NCBI GenBank assembly: GCA_036705565.1
Contig: JAUBUY010000006.1
From: Microcoleus sp036705565
Lineage (GTDB): Bacteria > Cyanobacteriota > Cyanobacteriia > Cyanobacteriales > Microcoleaceae
Reading direction: 5' to 3' (one strand)
Length of the DNA stretch: 64,000 nt
Part shown: positions 14,682 through 23,111 of the stretch, one piece after another
How the letters are laid out: each line of letters opens with the position of its first letter
Position numbering within the stretch: the stretch's first letter is position 1
Notes under the pieces: model-generated
Seen by the model: only the letters and a program-made list of their open reading frames with translations
What the model was told of the DNA's origin: nothing
Databases searched by the model: none
Program-made: the position numbers and the translations under genes

Positions 14682-16706
14682 CTACGCGGAAACCAAAGCC
14701 ACGCGAAAACCGATGTCCGAGTAACCATCGCCCGCCAAATTGCTAAGACGATACGCACTGCGACAATTCACCGCAGCGTCCTTCCAGGAACCGCCACACC
14801 GCACCCGGCGATCGCTTCGATCGTTGTCGGGATGACTGCACCATTCCCAAACATTTCCGTGCATATCATAAAGTCCAAAAGCATTGGGTGAAAAATTCCC
14901 GACATCAGTTGTTTGTTTGCGGTAAAGTCCCTTCGGTGCCCCACCATAGGGATTATTGCCATTATAATTAACTAAATCTGGGGTAATAGTTTCGCCAAAA
15001 TAGAAAGGTGTTTTAGTTCCGGCGCGGCAAGCATATTCCCATTCCGCTTGTGAAGGTAAGCGATAAGTCTTGCCTGTTTTTTTAGAAAGCCGCTTGCAGA
15101 ATTCCACAGCGTCATTCCAGCTTACTTTTTCGACAGGAAGTTTCGCACCTTTGAACTCAGAAGGGTTATTTCCCATCACCGCTTGGTATTGTTCTTGAGT
15201 TATCTCATATTTACCCATAAAAAAAGCAGGGATATTCACGGTACGCTGCGGCCCTTCATAGCTACTTCGTCCGGCTTCCGTATCGGGCGAACCCATCACA
15301 AAACTACCGCCAGGAATTGCTACCATGTCTAGAGTAATACCATTCCCCATATTTTCTATAAAAGCCTGTGCTTTTCCTTGACGGCGGTTGGCAATTTGCC
15401 CCGTTGAGTTGACTGTCACTGTTTCAAAAGTAAAGCTTTTTAAAGCATTGGAAGATGGCGTAGGTTTTAGAGTTTCTGGTGCGGGTTTTGGAGATGGTTT
15501 GGGCGATGGACTTTCTGCTACAGATTGTGGAGATGGTTTTGGCGATGATTTTTTTGCTGTAGTTTTTGGAGATGATTTTTGAGCTGATGATTTAGGAGAT
15601 GGGGCCGCCTTGTTAGATGAAGGTGGAAGATTTGGTGAAGATGAAGAAGATTTTTTGTTCAACAAACTTTGACCCAGCACAGCTAATGCAAATCCTCCTC
15701 CAGCAAAACCCGCTAATTGCAAGAAACCTCGCCTTGTTGTGTTAGTTCGTAACGGCAAAGAGTGCTGTGGAATCACAGGAATTGTGGGAATTGGTATCGG
15801 TGCGGGAGTTTGTCTTGACTGACCTTGAAAATCTCTTAAAACTTCCTCTGCTGATTGATAGCGCTGCTGGATATCTTTTGCCAACAACTTAGATAAAATC
15901 AATTCCAATTCCTTGTCTATGGGCTTTTTCAAATGTTGCTGCCAATTTGCAGTCCAACTATAACCGTGTTCCGTCCACAAACCATAAGGATGTAACCCCG
16001 TCAGTAGATGAAAAGCTGTCGCCCCCAAGCTAAACAAATCGCTGGCTGCATAAGCTTCACCCCCTTGCATTTGTTCAAGCGGTGCATAACCATGGGAACC
16101 AATTTGCGTTCCCTGTCGCGATATCACTGTTCCCGACAACTGTTTAGAAACTCCGAAATCAATCAGCACTAACACACCGTCGCTGCGACGGCACATAATA
16201 TTCTCAGGCTTGATATCTCGGTGAACAATTTTTTGTTCGTGAACAAACTTGAGAACAGGTAGAAGTTCGAGTAATAGTTGCTTAACTTGGCTTTCTTGCC
16301 AAATTCCCTGATTTTGGAAAAGCGTCAACAAATTATCCCCATCCACAAACTGCTGTACGAGATACAAATATTTGTTGTCTTCAAAGTAGGCATCAAGGGA
16401 TGGAATTTGGGGATGTTGTCCTAGCTGTTGCAGTTGTCTAGCTTCTAGCTGAAATAATTCTACCGCTTTGTTAATCGCCCAAGTTCCCTGGACATTTGGT
16501 GCTAATTGTTTAACGACACAGCGTTGATTTAGTCGATCGATATCTTCTGCTAAATAGGTTCTGCCGAAGCCACCTTGACCGAGGAGTTCGATCGTGCGGA
16601 AACGATTTCGCAGGATGGGTACGAGTTGAAGACCACAACTGATGCAATATGTTTGCCCGTCCGGGTTTTGAGGATTGGGGCAGTCGGGATTGATACAGCA
16701 AATCAT
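14682..16706 (-). CDS. Ser/Thr protein kinase fused to FGE-sulfatase domain
   Basis: Domain order over 674 residues is as follows. A zinc-ribbon-like start (CC at 3-4, C9, C21, C24). A Hanks-type kinase (glycine loop GQGGFG at 43-48, Lys66, HRDIKPEN at 162-169, DFG at 183-185). A Pro linker. A hydrophobic segment at about 328-349 preceded by TRRGFLQ at 324-330. A Ser/Lys/Pro-rich low-complexity stretch (350-420). An FGE-sulfatase domain (about 450-674; IPGGSFVMGSPD, LPVEKVSWNDAVEFC, LPSQAEWEYACRAG, GFRVALVSA). The kinase has all catalytic residues and should be active in the cytoplasm; the FGE domain is predicted outside the membrane and may sense or bind a ligand. Its C-terminal codons are not NNC-biased, unlike the protein at 3067, so I do not call it a DGR target. 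Confidence 0.92.
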   Translation of the reverse strand: MICCINPDCPNPQNPDGQTYCISCGLQLVPILRNRFRTIELLGQGGFGRTYLAEDIDRLNQRCVVKQLAPNVQGTWAINKAVELFQLEARQLQQLGQHPQIPSLDAYFEDNKYLYLVQQFVDGDNLLTLFQNQGIWQESQVKQLLLELLPVLKFVHEQKIVHRDIKPENIMCRRSDGVLVLIDFGVSKQLSGTVISRQGTQIGSHGYAPLEQMQGGEAYAASDLFSLGATAFHLLTGLHPYGLWTEHGYSWTANWQQHLKKPIDKELELILSKLLAKDIQQRYQSAEEVLRDFQGQSRQTPAPIPIPTIPVIPQHSLPLRTNTTRRGFLQLAGFAGGGFALAVLGQSLLNKKSSSSSPNLPPSSNKAAPSPKSSAQKSSPKTTAKKSSPKPSPQSVAESPSPKPSPKPAPETLKPTPSSNALKSFTFETVTVNSTGQIANRRQGKAQAFIENMGNGITLDMVAIPGGSFVMGSPDTEAGRSSYEGPQRTVNIPAFFMGKYEITQEQYQAVMGNNPSEFKGAKLPVEKVSWNDAVEFCKRLSKKTGKTYRLPSQAEWEYACRAGTKTPFYFGETITPDLVNYNGNNPYGGAPKGLYRKQTTDVGNFSPNAFGLYDMHGNVWEWCSHPDNDRSDRRVRCGGSWKDAAVNCRSAYRLSNLAGDGYSDIGFRVALVSA

Positions 16707-16798
16707 TTATTGTATGAATGATATTGTTTATATTGTATAGATTGACTGGGCGATTGAATCGACGATTGATAGGGCGATTGAAAAAATTAGCCTAATTT

Positions 16799-16929
16799 GT
16801 AGGGTGCGTCGCTGTGAAATTTTCTAGGCAATTTGCAGATTTTTAATGCGACGCACCTTACTATTGTGTGGTGCGTCGCTGTGAAATTGTCGATATTCCT
16901 TACAGATTGTTTCGGGCGACGCACCCTAC
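16799..16929. repeat. Two TGCGTCGC palindromic elements
   Basis: Unit one (16799-16862) starts GTAGGGTGCGTCGC and ends GCGACGCACCTTAC. Unit two (16866-16929) starts GTGTGGTGCGTCGC and ends GCGACGCACCCTAC. They are arranged in tandem, as at 2833-2968, in the gap between the kinase gene start and the purL end. Confidence 0.75.
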
Positions 16930-17001
16930 GGCTTCAACCCTTGCTGTGCGGGTGAGTGTCTGACAAGACGCGGTTTCAAACGCCGTGTGCATGGAAGGCG
17001 A

Positions 17002-19563
17002 TTAGACAGATCCAATCCGACGCTCGATCGCACTCCAGTACCGATCGCCCATATCACCAATCCCAACCTCAAGTAACACTTGATTGTCAGCACTCAACAC
17101 CCGCAAAGGCGATTCAGTACCCCCAACTAAACCGATTTTGTGCCACATTTTGGTCAAATGTTCTTGCAGGTAAGCTTCCCAAATTTCTTGATTTTTCGGT
17201 GCGACTGAAACTACAATGCAGTTGCCCATTTCACCAAACAAAATTTCATCCCAGCGACTGACATTTGCCGAATTGCAACTGAGATGAATTTCCGCACCCA
17301 TTTTAGCAGAAATACAGCATTCCGCGAGGGCGATCGCAATTCCACCTTCCGCACAATCATGGGCAGAACATACCCAACCTTGGCGAATTCCATCGCGACA
17401 AACCGATTGCACTTTTCTTTCCAACTCAAAATCTATCCTTGGCGGTTTCCCAGCTACAATCCCGTGAATTGCCGCTAAATATTCCGAACCTCCCAAAGTA
17501 GGAGAAGTTGTGATTTTTGAGCTTTCAGATGAAAGTTCGGAGTTTTGGGAGGATTCACCAATTCCCAGCACATAAATTAAATCACCTTTCTTTAGCCAAG
17601 CTTGGCCAGCAAGCTTGCTCAAATCGGGAATTAACCCCACCATTCCGATTACCGGAGTCGGATAAATTGGTTGAGGATTCCCCTCAGCATCAACCGTTTC
17701 ATTGTAAAGAGAAACATTGCCGCCAGTAACAGGCGTTCCCAACTCCCGACAAGCATCAGCAATCCCGCGACAAGCTGACGCTAACTGCCAATATCCGATC
17801 GGCTTTTCGGGACTGCCAAAATTCAAATTATCCGTAACTGCCAGAGGTTCAGCGCCCACACAGCTTAAGTTTCTCGCTGCTTCCGCTACGACTGCTTTTG
17901 CACCTTCATAAGGATCGAGATAAACATAACGAGAATTGCAATCAACCGTTGCAGCAACTCCGGGAATAGCCCCCTGCGGCGCTTCCTCCTTGCTAAGGGG
18001 GGGAGAAACTTTTGGAGTTTCCCTACCTTGTGCCTTTGTAAATAGAGGAATTACCTCTTCTTCCTGTTTGCTTTCGGAAGCTAGAGAAACGGCATTTTCT
18101 CTCAGTAGATCCCCCTTAGCAAGGGGGTGTACTTCTAACCCGTTAGCAAGGGAAGAGTGGCAAGGTTCTAGCGGACGCAATCTGACAACCGCAGCATCAG
18201 CGCCTCCCGGCAAAACAACAGTATTGTTTTGCACTTGATGGTCGTATTGGCGATAAACCCAGCGTTTAGAAGCGATGGTGGGAGTATCTAAAAGCGTCAG
18301 CAAAATCTGATTCCAAGTTTGGAAATTGCCGTTAATTTCGATACCTGCAACTGTGGATTGTGGCAGGGAATCCGCCGTCCATTCCCATGCTTTTTTAGCA
18401 TATTCTGGCGGTTCTGTCAACAGTTCTCGGTGATAAATTGGCGTGTTATCTGCCAAAGCAGTTGCGGTAATTTCGGCAGCGATTTCGCCTTTAAAGAGAA
18501 TTCGGACGATCGGCTCTTCGATGACTGTCCCCGCTACTACTGCGTGTAATCCCCAGCGATGGAAAATATCGATTAATTCCTGTTCCCGTCCTTTTTGGGC
18601 AACAAACAACATCCGTTCTTGGGATTCCGAAAGCAGGTATTCGTAGGGAACCATACCGCTTTCTCGAACGGGAACTTTGTCTAAATCGAATTCAATGCCG
18701 ACGCCGCCTTTGGCTGCCATTTCTGATGTGGAACAGGTGATTCCGGCTGCACCCATGTCTTGGGCGGCGACGACTGCACCGGTTTTGAATGCTTCTAAAC
18801 AAGCTTCAATTAAGGATTTTTCTAAAAATGGATCTCCTACTTGGACTGCGGGGCGATCGTCCATTGATTTGTCTGTCAATTCTGCACTGGCAAAACTTGC
18901 TCCTCCCATGCCATCTCGCCCGGTAGTTGAACCGACATAAAGCACGGGATTTCCGATGCCGGATGCCCCGGATTTAACGATTTCTTGAGTTTCCATTAAA
19001 CCCAAGGCCATGACGTTAACTAATGGGTTGCCGGAATAAGCAGGATCGAAGTAAACTTCGCCGCCTACTGTGGGTACGCCGATGCAATTTCCATAATGGG
19101 AAATTCCTGATACTACGCCTTTGAACAATCTCTGAGTTTTAGCATCGTCTAAGTTGCCAAAACGCAGGGAATTTAAAAGTGCGATCGGGCGAGCACCCAT
19201 TGTGAAGATATCGCGGAGAATCCCCCCGACACCGGTTGCTGCACCTTGGAAAGGTTCGACTGCTGAGGGGTGGTTGTGGGATTCAATTTTGAAGGCGAGT
19301 TGCAAGCCTTCTCCCAAGTCTACGACGCCGGCATTTTCTCCGGGCCCGACGAGAATTCGATCGCCCTCTGTGGGAAACTGTTTTAATAGTGGCCGCGAAT
19401 TTTTGTAACAGCAGTGTTCGCTCCACATGACGCCGAACATTCCCAATTCAGCTTTATTAGGATGGCGGCCAAGACGCTGAACGATTTCTTGATATTCTTC
19501 TGGTTTGAGTCTTTCAGCAGCAATTTGTTCGGGGGAAAATGGGGATTCGGAGATGGGAGACAT
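17002..19563 (-). CDS. purL: Phosphoribosylformylglycinamidine synthase subunit PurL
   Basis: PurL converts FGAR to FGAM using ATP and ammonia delivered by PurQ (with PurS). The protein shows the small-PurL architecture: EIVQRLGRHPNKAELGMFGVMWSEHCCYKNSRPLL, GDRILVGPGENAGVVDLG, KIESHNHPSAVEPFQGAATGVGG, TTGRDGMGGASFAS, AAGITCSTSEMAAKGG, GGNVSLYNET and CSAHDCAEGGIAIALAE. At 853 residues it is about 70 longer than usual. The excess is residues about 467-535, a Ser/Glu/Lys-rich interdomain linker encoded by repeat-like DNA with CCCTTAGCAAGGGGG palindromes (17945-18165). The frame is kept, so the enzyme is probably functional. Confidence 0.96.
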   Translation of the reverse strand: MSPISESPFSPEQIAAERLKPEEYQEIVQRLGRHPNKAELGMFGVMWSEHCCYKNSRPLLKQFPTEGDRILVGPGENAGVVDLGEGLQLAFKIESHNHPSAVEPFQGAATGVGGILRDIFTMGARPIALLNSLRFGNLDDAKTQRLFKGVVSGISHYGNCIGVPTVGGEVYFDPAYSGNPLVNVMALGLMETQEIVKSGASGIGNPVLYVGSTTGRDGMGGASFASAELTDKSMDDRPAVQVGDPFLEKSLIEACLEAFKTGAVVAAQDMGAAGITCSTSEMAAKGGVGIEFDLDKVPVRESGMVPYEYLLSESQERMLFVAQKGREQELIDIFHRWGLHAVVAGTVIEEPIVRILFKGEIAAEITATALADNTPIYHRELLTEPPEYAKKAWEWTADSLPQSTVAGIEINGNFQTWNQILLTLLDTPTIASKRWVYRQYDHQVQNNTVVLPGGADAAVVRLRPLEPCHSSLANGLEVHPLAKGDLLRENAVSLASESKQEEEVIPLFTKAQGRETPKVSPPLSKEEAPQGAIPGVAATVDCNSRYVYLDPYEGAKAVVAEAARNLSCVGAEPLAVTDNLNFGSPEKPIGYWQLASACRGIADACRELGTPVTGGNVSLYNETVDAEGNPQPIYPTPVIGMVGLIPDLSKLAGQAWLKKGDLIYVLGIGESSQNSELSSESSKITTSPTLGGSEYLAAIHGIVAGKPPRIDFELERKVQSVCRDGIRQGWVCSAHDCAEGGIAIALAECCISAKMGAEIHLSCNSANVSRWDEILFGEMGNCIVVSVAPKNQEIWEAYLQEHLTKMWHKIGLVGGTESPLRVLSADNQVLLEVGIGDMGDRYWSAIERRIGSV
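17945..18165. repeat. Repeat-derived in-frame insertion inside purL
   Basis: Arms CCTTGCTAAGGGGGG (about 17988-18003) and CCCCCTTAGCAAGGGGG (18111-18127), plus a third GTTAGCAAGGG (18141-18151), bracket sequence without PurL similarity. Such AAGGGGG palindromes are otherwise intergenic (compare 33813-33950). Confidence 0.7.
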
Positions 19564-19614
19564 GGAAACTCGTTATAAACCACAGGCTTTATTCTAAATG
19601 CCCTGTGCTTGGTT

Positions 19615-19698
19615 AATCTAAAATCTATAATCTAAAATCTAAAAACCCAGATCCTTGCTTGGTTAATCTAAAATCTAAAATCTAAAATCTAAAATCGA
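19615..19698. repeat. Heptameric AAATCTA repeats upstream of the pentapeptide gene
   Basis: Two blocks of AAAATCT/ATAATCT units are separated by a duplicated CTTGGTTAATCTAAAATCTA segment. The last unit abuts the ATG at 19699. Confidence 0.9.
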
Positions 19699-20304
19699 AT
19701 GACTTTACCTCAAAATCTCAATTTTGCTAACCAAAACTTGCGGAACCGTTCTTTTAAAGGGCTTGACTTATCTGGGGCGAATTTCAGCGGTTGCGACATT
19801 CGAGGCTGCAATTTCACCGGGGCGATTTTGAGGGGGGCAAATTTTCAGGGTGTCAGAACCGGACAAAGCCGCAGGCGGGTGAGAAATTTGATTGCTAGGG
19901 CTGGGGTGACAGCGGTGACAGTGACGGCTGCTGGGGCTTTGACGGGACTGATAGCCGGGGCGGATGCGGGGGCTGTGGCTGTGGCTGGAACCGCTGCGAC
20001 GGCGATTGCTGCGACTCGGTGCGAGGCTGGGATTGTGGCGGGGGCTGTGGCTGGGGCTGCTGCTGCGATCGGCGCTAGCGGTATTGTGACATTTTTGGGC
20101 GGAGATACTCTCAGGGGAATTGTCTTATTTTTGGTTTCTGGGGTAATTCTGGGGTTAACTGCGATCGGCTTTTTTATCGCTGTTGAACAGATAGAAAAAT
20201 TGTCGATAACGTCGTTTAGAAAAGCTGATTTAACTGATGCTGTATTCGATGCGGGGGTGGTTCTAGATGCAGATTTTTCCGATGCGCGAGGAGTGCCGTG
20301 GTAG
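19699..20304 (+). CDS. Pentapeptide-repeat protein with large membrane insert
   Basis: The 201-residue product opens with pentapeptide repeats (NLNFANQNLRNRSFKGLDLSGANFSGCDIRGCNFTGAILRGANFQG, about 6-52). It continues with a long Ala/Gly/Val-rich hydrophobic region (about 65-160) likely to form several helices. It closes with a second short pentapeptide segment (FRKADLTDAVFDAGVVLDADFSDA). Pentapeptide repeats form a right-handed beta-helix. Splitting one by a membrane domain suggests a membrane-anchored scaffold, but no function is known. The start codon directly follows heptamer DNA repeats and lacks a clear ribosome binding site. Confidence 0.75.
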   Translation: MTLPQNLNFANQNLRNRSFKGLDLSGANFSGCDIRGCNFTGAILRGANFQGVRTGQSRRRVRNLIARAGVTAVTVTAAGALTGLIAGADAGAVAVAGTAATAIAATRCEAGIVAGAVAGAAAAIGASGIVTFLGGDTLRGIVLFLVSGVILGLTAIGFFIAVEQIEKLSITSFRKADLTDAVFDAGVVLDADFSDARGVPW

Positions 20305-20334
20305 ACTGCACAATTACTGATTTTTTTGATTTTT

Positions 20335-20488
20335 TACCGAAAGCATCCAGGATACAAGCCCCCGGATTCATCCGTGGAAAAATAAAAAACCTGTATCCGA
20401 TGAAACTTGCCGAACGTATTTATTCGTGGGGTGAATGCTTCAATTCTAAAATCTAAAATCTAAAATCTAAAATCTAAAATCGATTGAC
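20335..20488 (-). repeat. GTCAATCG...CGGT dispersed element, copy 2
   Basis: On the minus strand it begins GTCAATCGATTTTAG with heptamers and ends GTATCCTGGATGCTTTCGGT. It overlaps the 3' end of the Uma2 gene, supplying its final codons and stop. Confidence 0.75.
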
Positions 20489-21100
20489 CCATTCCCGTAA
20501 TTCTCGCACTGCTGTGGTTGCGCCTGTAGTTTGAGTGCGATCGATAAATTCCTCAACTTTTGCAGTAGGTAGCATCGGGAAAGCCCGCGAAAAATTGCAC
20601 TCGGCATATTCGCCATTTTGCAATTGATAAAACTTGATGCTTCGTCCATCGTACCGCCAAATTTCGGGTACGCCTAAATCTGCATATAAATCGAATTGAT
20701 TTAAGGAACTGCTGGTAATATCAATTTCCAGTGCTAAATCGGGCGGCGGATCTTGAGCAAAGTCTAATTCTGTTCTCCCTCTGACCAGTGCTTCATTCTG
20801 GATATAATAACAGGAATCTGGTTCTTTACCCGCTGCTTTTTTGCGTTTTTTGATCGTCATCGAGCCAAAGGGGTTGTACTCTAGATTGAGTTCTTCTATG
20901 AGAGTTACAATTAAGCGATCGATCAGCCTGTTGCGATTTTCATGTTCCGGTAGCGGCACCATAATTTCTAATTGACCTTGATGATAAGCAATTCTGGTGG
21001 AACGTTGGTTGCCCAGTTCCGCTAGCAGGCTTTCATATAACTGCCAACTGATATTTTGCAGTAAAACTCGCTGTTCGGGGGGCGTTGATATTGTTAGCAT
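20474..21100 (-). CDS. Uma2 family (DUF820) putative endonuclease
   Basis: Uma2/DUF820 proteins have a PD-(D/E)XK-like fold and are hugely expanded in cyanobacteria; their biological substrate is unknown. Visible features are WQLYESLLAELGNQRSTRIAYHQGQLEIMVPLPEHE, the catalytic-type PPPDLALEIDITSSS, and the closing LGVPEIWRYDGRSIKFYQLQNGEYAECNFSRAFP. The length of 208 residues is slightly long. The last residues (WVNRF and stop) are encoded by the conserved end of a dispersed repeat, so the native C-terminus has probably been replaced. It stands alone. Confidence 0.88.
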   Translation of the reverse strand: MLTISTPPEQRVLLQNISWQLYESLLAELGNQRSTRIAYHQGQLEIMVPLPEHENRNRLIDRLIVTLIEELNLEYNPFGSMTIKKRKKAAGKEPDSCYYIQNEALVRGRTELDFAQDPPPDLALEIDITSSSLNQFDLYADLGVPEIWRYDGRSIKFYQLQNGEYAECNFSRAFPMLPTAKVEEFIDRTQTTGATTAVRELREWVNRF

Positions 21101-21236
21101 TTTACTTGAGTTTTAGAGCTTGAGAATATTTTAATTGATTCTTTTTTTTTGCGAACAGCACAAAAAGTATCTGCCGACAGCTACGGTCATGCGCTACTCT
21201 AGTTAATAATAGACTGTGGTCATTAGTCCTTGTTGT

Positions 21237-22970
21237 ATGAAGTTGCGATCGTTCTTTTCTTTCCTCCTTGCTGGCGTCTTGGCACTCTTAGGCTTGAGTG
21301 CCGGTGGTTTTTACTGGCTGACAACTCACACTCCCCTGAATTTGCTCGCTGGCGGGCCGACAACTACTCCGGCTGCGGCTGTGTTTGTCTCGAAACAAGC
21401 ACCTTTGTTAGCATCAATGCTGGTAAATCCCGATCGCCTCGAAGCATTGCGACAAGTTTTTGCCACTCCCGAAGAAAGAAGTCGATCGCACGCAGAATTT
21501 GAGCAAATCAAAAAAAGTTTCCTCGGCAATACAGGCCTCGATTACAGTCGAGATATCCAACCTTGGATAGGTGACGAAATTACCCTCGCCGTCACAACGC
21601 CAGATTTCGATGGCGACAGCAGCAACGGCCAACAAGCCGGGTTTTTGCTGGCCGTTTCCTCCCAAAAGGTCGATCGCAGCCAAAAATTTCTTGACTCCTA
21701 CTGGCGCCAACAATCTCGTGGCGATAAAACAGTGCAGTCGGAAATATATAAAGGCGTGAGAATTAATTATAAACAAGCACCAAAATCCCAGAAAAAATCT
21801 GCTTCGCTTTCGCCTTTTAATCCGTTTTCTCTGCCGACTTCCAAGTTGCCATCCAGCTTCGCAACAGCAGCCATCGGCGGTAATTTTAATTCTGGGAATA
21901 ATCAAAGTTTTGTTTTATTTTCCAATAGCCCGATTGTGATTCGAGATGCAATTAATAACCTTGAAACAGCAAACCTAAATCTCAACAATACCCCGGAATA
22001 TCAAAAAGCTTTGCAGCAGCTAACTCAAGGCAGAATCGCTTTAGCATTTGTCAATCTCCCGCAATCAGCAACCGAGCAAAATCCCCAAGTTTCTCTTAAT
22101 TCCCTCGCAGTTGCTGTCGGAGTCAACCGACGGGGATTGCTGGCTCAAACTGCTTTAGTGACATCGCGAGAAAACACAGCTTCTCCAACGCTTTCCGAAC
22201 CTGTGCAAGCCTTGCAATACATTCCCTCAGCGAGTCCTTTCGCGGTCGCCAGCACCGACTTAAGGAATTTTTGGGCTGATTTGTCATCGGCGGTTTCTAC
22301 TAATCCAGAAGTCTCAAATTTAGTCGATCGCACCCTGGGAGATATTCAGCAACTTTGGGGCGTCAACCTGCCGCAGGATATATTTGACTGGGTACAAGGA
22401 GAATACGCTTTAGCAGTGCTTCCGAATTCGTCAAATGGTGCCGACTGGATTTTTGCCGCCGAAAACTCTGCTGATTCCCAAAAGGCGATCGACAAACTCG
22501 ATGAAATTGCCCGCAGCAAAGAGTACAGCATCGGCAGCTTCACTCTGAGAAACCAGAAAATTACCGCTTGGACGCAGTTGACAACTAGCCAGAATTATGG
22601 TAAAGAAAATAATAGAAAAAGTGCGATCGAAACCGAGGCAAAAGGAGTCCGAGCCACCGTCGGCAAATACGAAATTTTCACCACTTCAGTAGAAGCAATG
22701 GACGCAGCACTAGAAGCAGCAGAAACAGTCTCTTTAGTTGCCAATCAAGATTTTCAAACCAGCATTGAACCGCTTCCGCCCTCTAACGACGGCTATTTTT
22801 ATTTAGACTGGCCCTCCAGCAGGGCAATTTGGGAAAAACAAATCCCGCTGTTGAGGTTAATTGAACTTTCGGCAAGACCATTGTTCGATCACTTGCGATC
22901 GCTAACTGTCACCAGTACGGGAGAAATAACAGGAATTCGCAAAGCTACTATATTTATGCGGCTCAATTAG
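21237..22970 (+). CDS. DUF3352 domain-containing protein
   Basis: I start at ATG 21237 (MKLRSFFSFLLAGVLALLGLSAGGFYWLTTHTPLNLLAGGP), giving about 577 residues; a GTG 21 bases upstream is less likely. An N-terminal hydrophobic helix anchors or exports the protein. The rest is the DUF3352 domain conserved across cyanobacteria: AAAVFVSKQAPLLASMLVNPDRL, LDYSRDIQPWIGDEITLAVTT, AQTALVTSRENTASPTLSEPVQALQYIPSASPFAVASTDL and LPQDIFDWVQGEYALAVLP. The function is unknown; a periplasmic or thylakoid-lumen location is inferred. Downstream are GTAGTCA repeats. Confidence 0.85.
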   Translation: MKLRSFFSFLLAGVLALLGLSAGGFYWLTTHTPLNLLAGGPTTTPAAAVFVSKQAPLLASMLVNPDRLEALRQVFATPEERSRSHAEFEQIKKSFLGNTGLDYSRDIQPWIGDEITLAVTTPDFDGDSSNGQQAGFLLAVSSQKVDRSQKFLDSYWRQQSRGDKTVQSEIYKGVRINYKQAPKSQKKSASLSPFNPFSLPTSKLPSSFATAAIGGNFNSGNNQSFVLFSNSPIVIRDAINNLETANLNLNNTPEYQKALQQLTQGRIALAFVNLPQSATEQNPQVSLNSLAVAVGVNRRGLLAQTALVTSRENTASPTLSEPVQALQYIPSASPFAVASTDLRNFWADLSSAVSTNPEVSNLVDRTLGDIQQLWGVNLPQDIFDWVQGEYALAVLPNSSNGADWIFAAENSADSQKAIDKLDEIARSKEYSIGSFTLRNQKITAWTQLTTSQNYGKENNRKSAIETEAKGVRATVGKYEIFTTSVEAMDAALEAAETVSLVANQDFQTSIEPLPPSNDGYFYLDWPSSRAIWEKQIPLLRLIELSARPLFDHLRSLTVTSTGEITGIRKATIFMRLN

Positions 22971-22971
22971 T

Positions 22972-23111
22972 TAGTAGTCAGTAGTCAGTAGTCATTAGTC
23001 AGTAGTCAGAAGTCAGAAGAAAAACAAGACATTATGCCCAATTCCCCATTCCCAATAACTAAGGACTAATGACTAATGACTACTGACTAAGGACTAAGGA
23101 CTAAGGACTAA
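22972..23111. repeat. GTAGTCA / GACTAAG heptamer repeats
   Basis: TTAGTAGTCAGTAGTCAGTA-type units are followed by the complementary series GACTAATGACTACTGACTAAG up to the pbp2 stop codon. The two halves are inverted, so a long hairpin between the convergent genes is possible. Confidence 0.9.

Noticed and set aside
14750..14850. C-terminus of the kinase-FGE protein as a second DGR variable region
   Set aside because: Codons between GGSW and GFRV use mixed third bases (AAG, GCT, GCG, GTG, CTT, TTG) rather than NNC, and the downstream sequence lacks the GC/pyrimidine tail and T-run.
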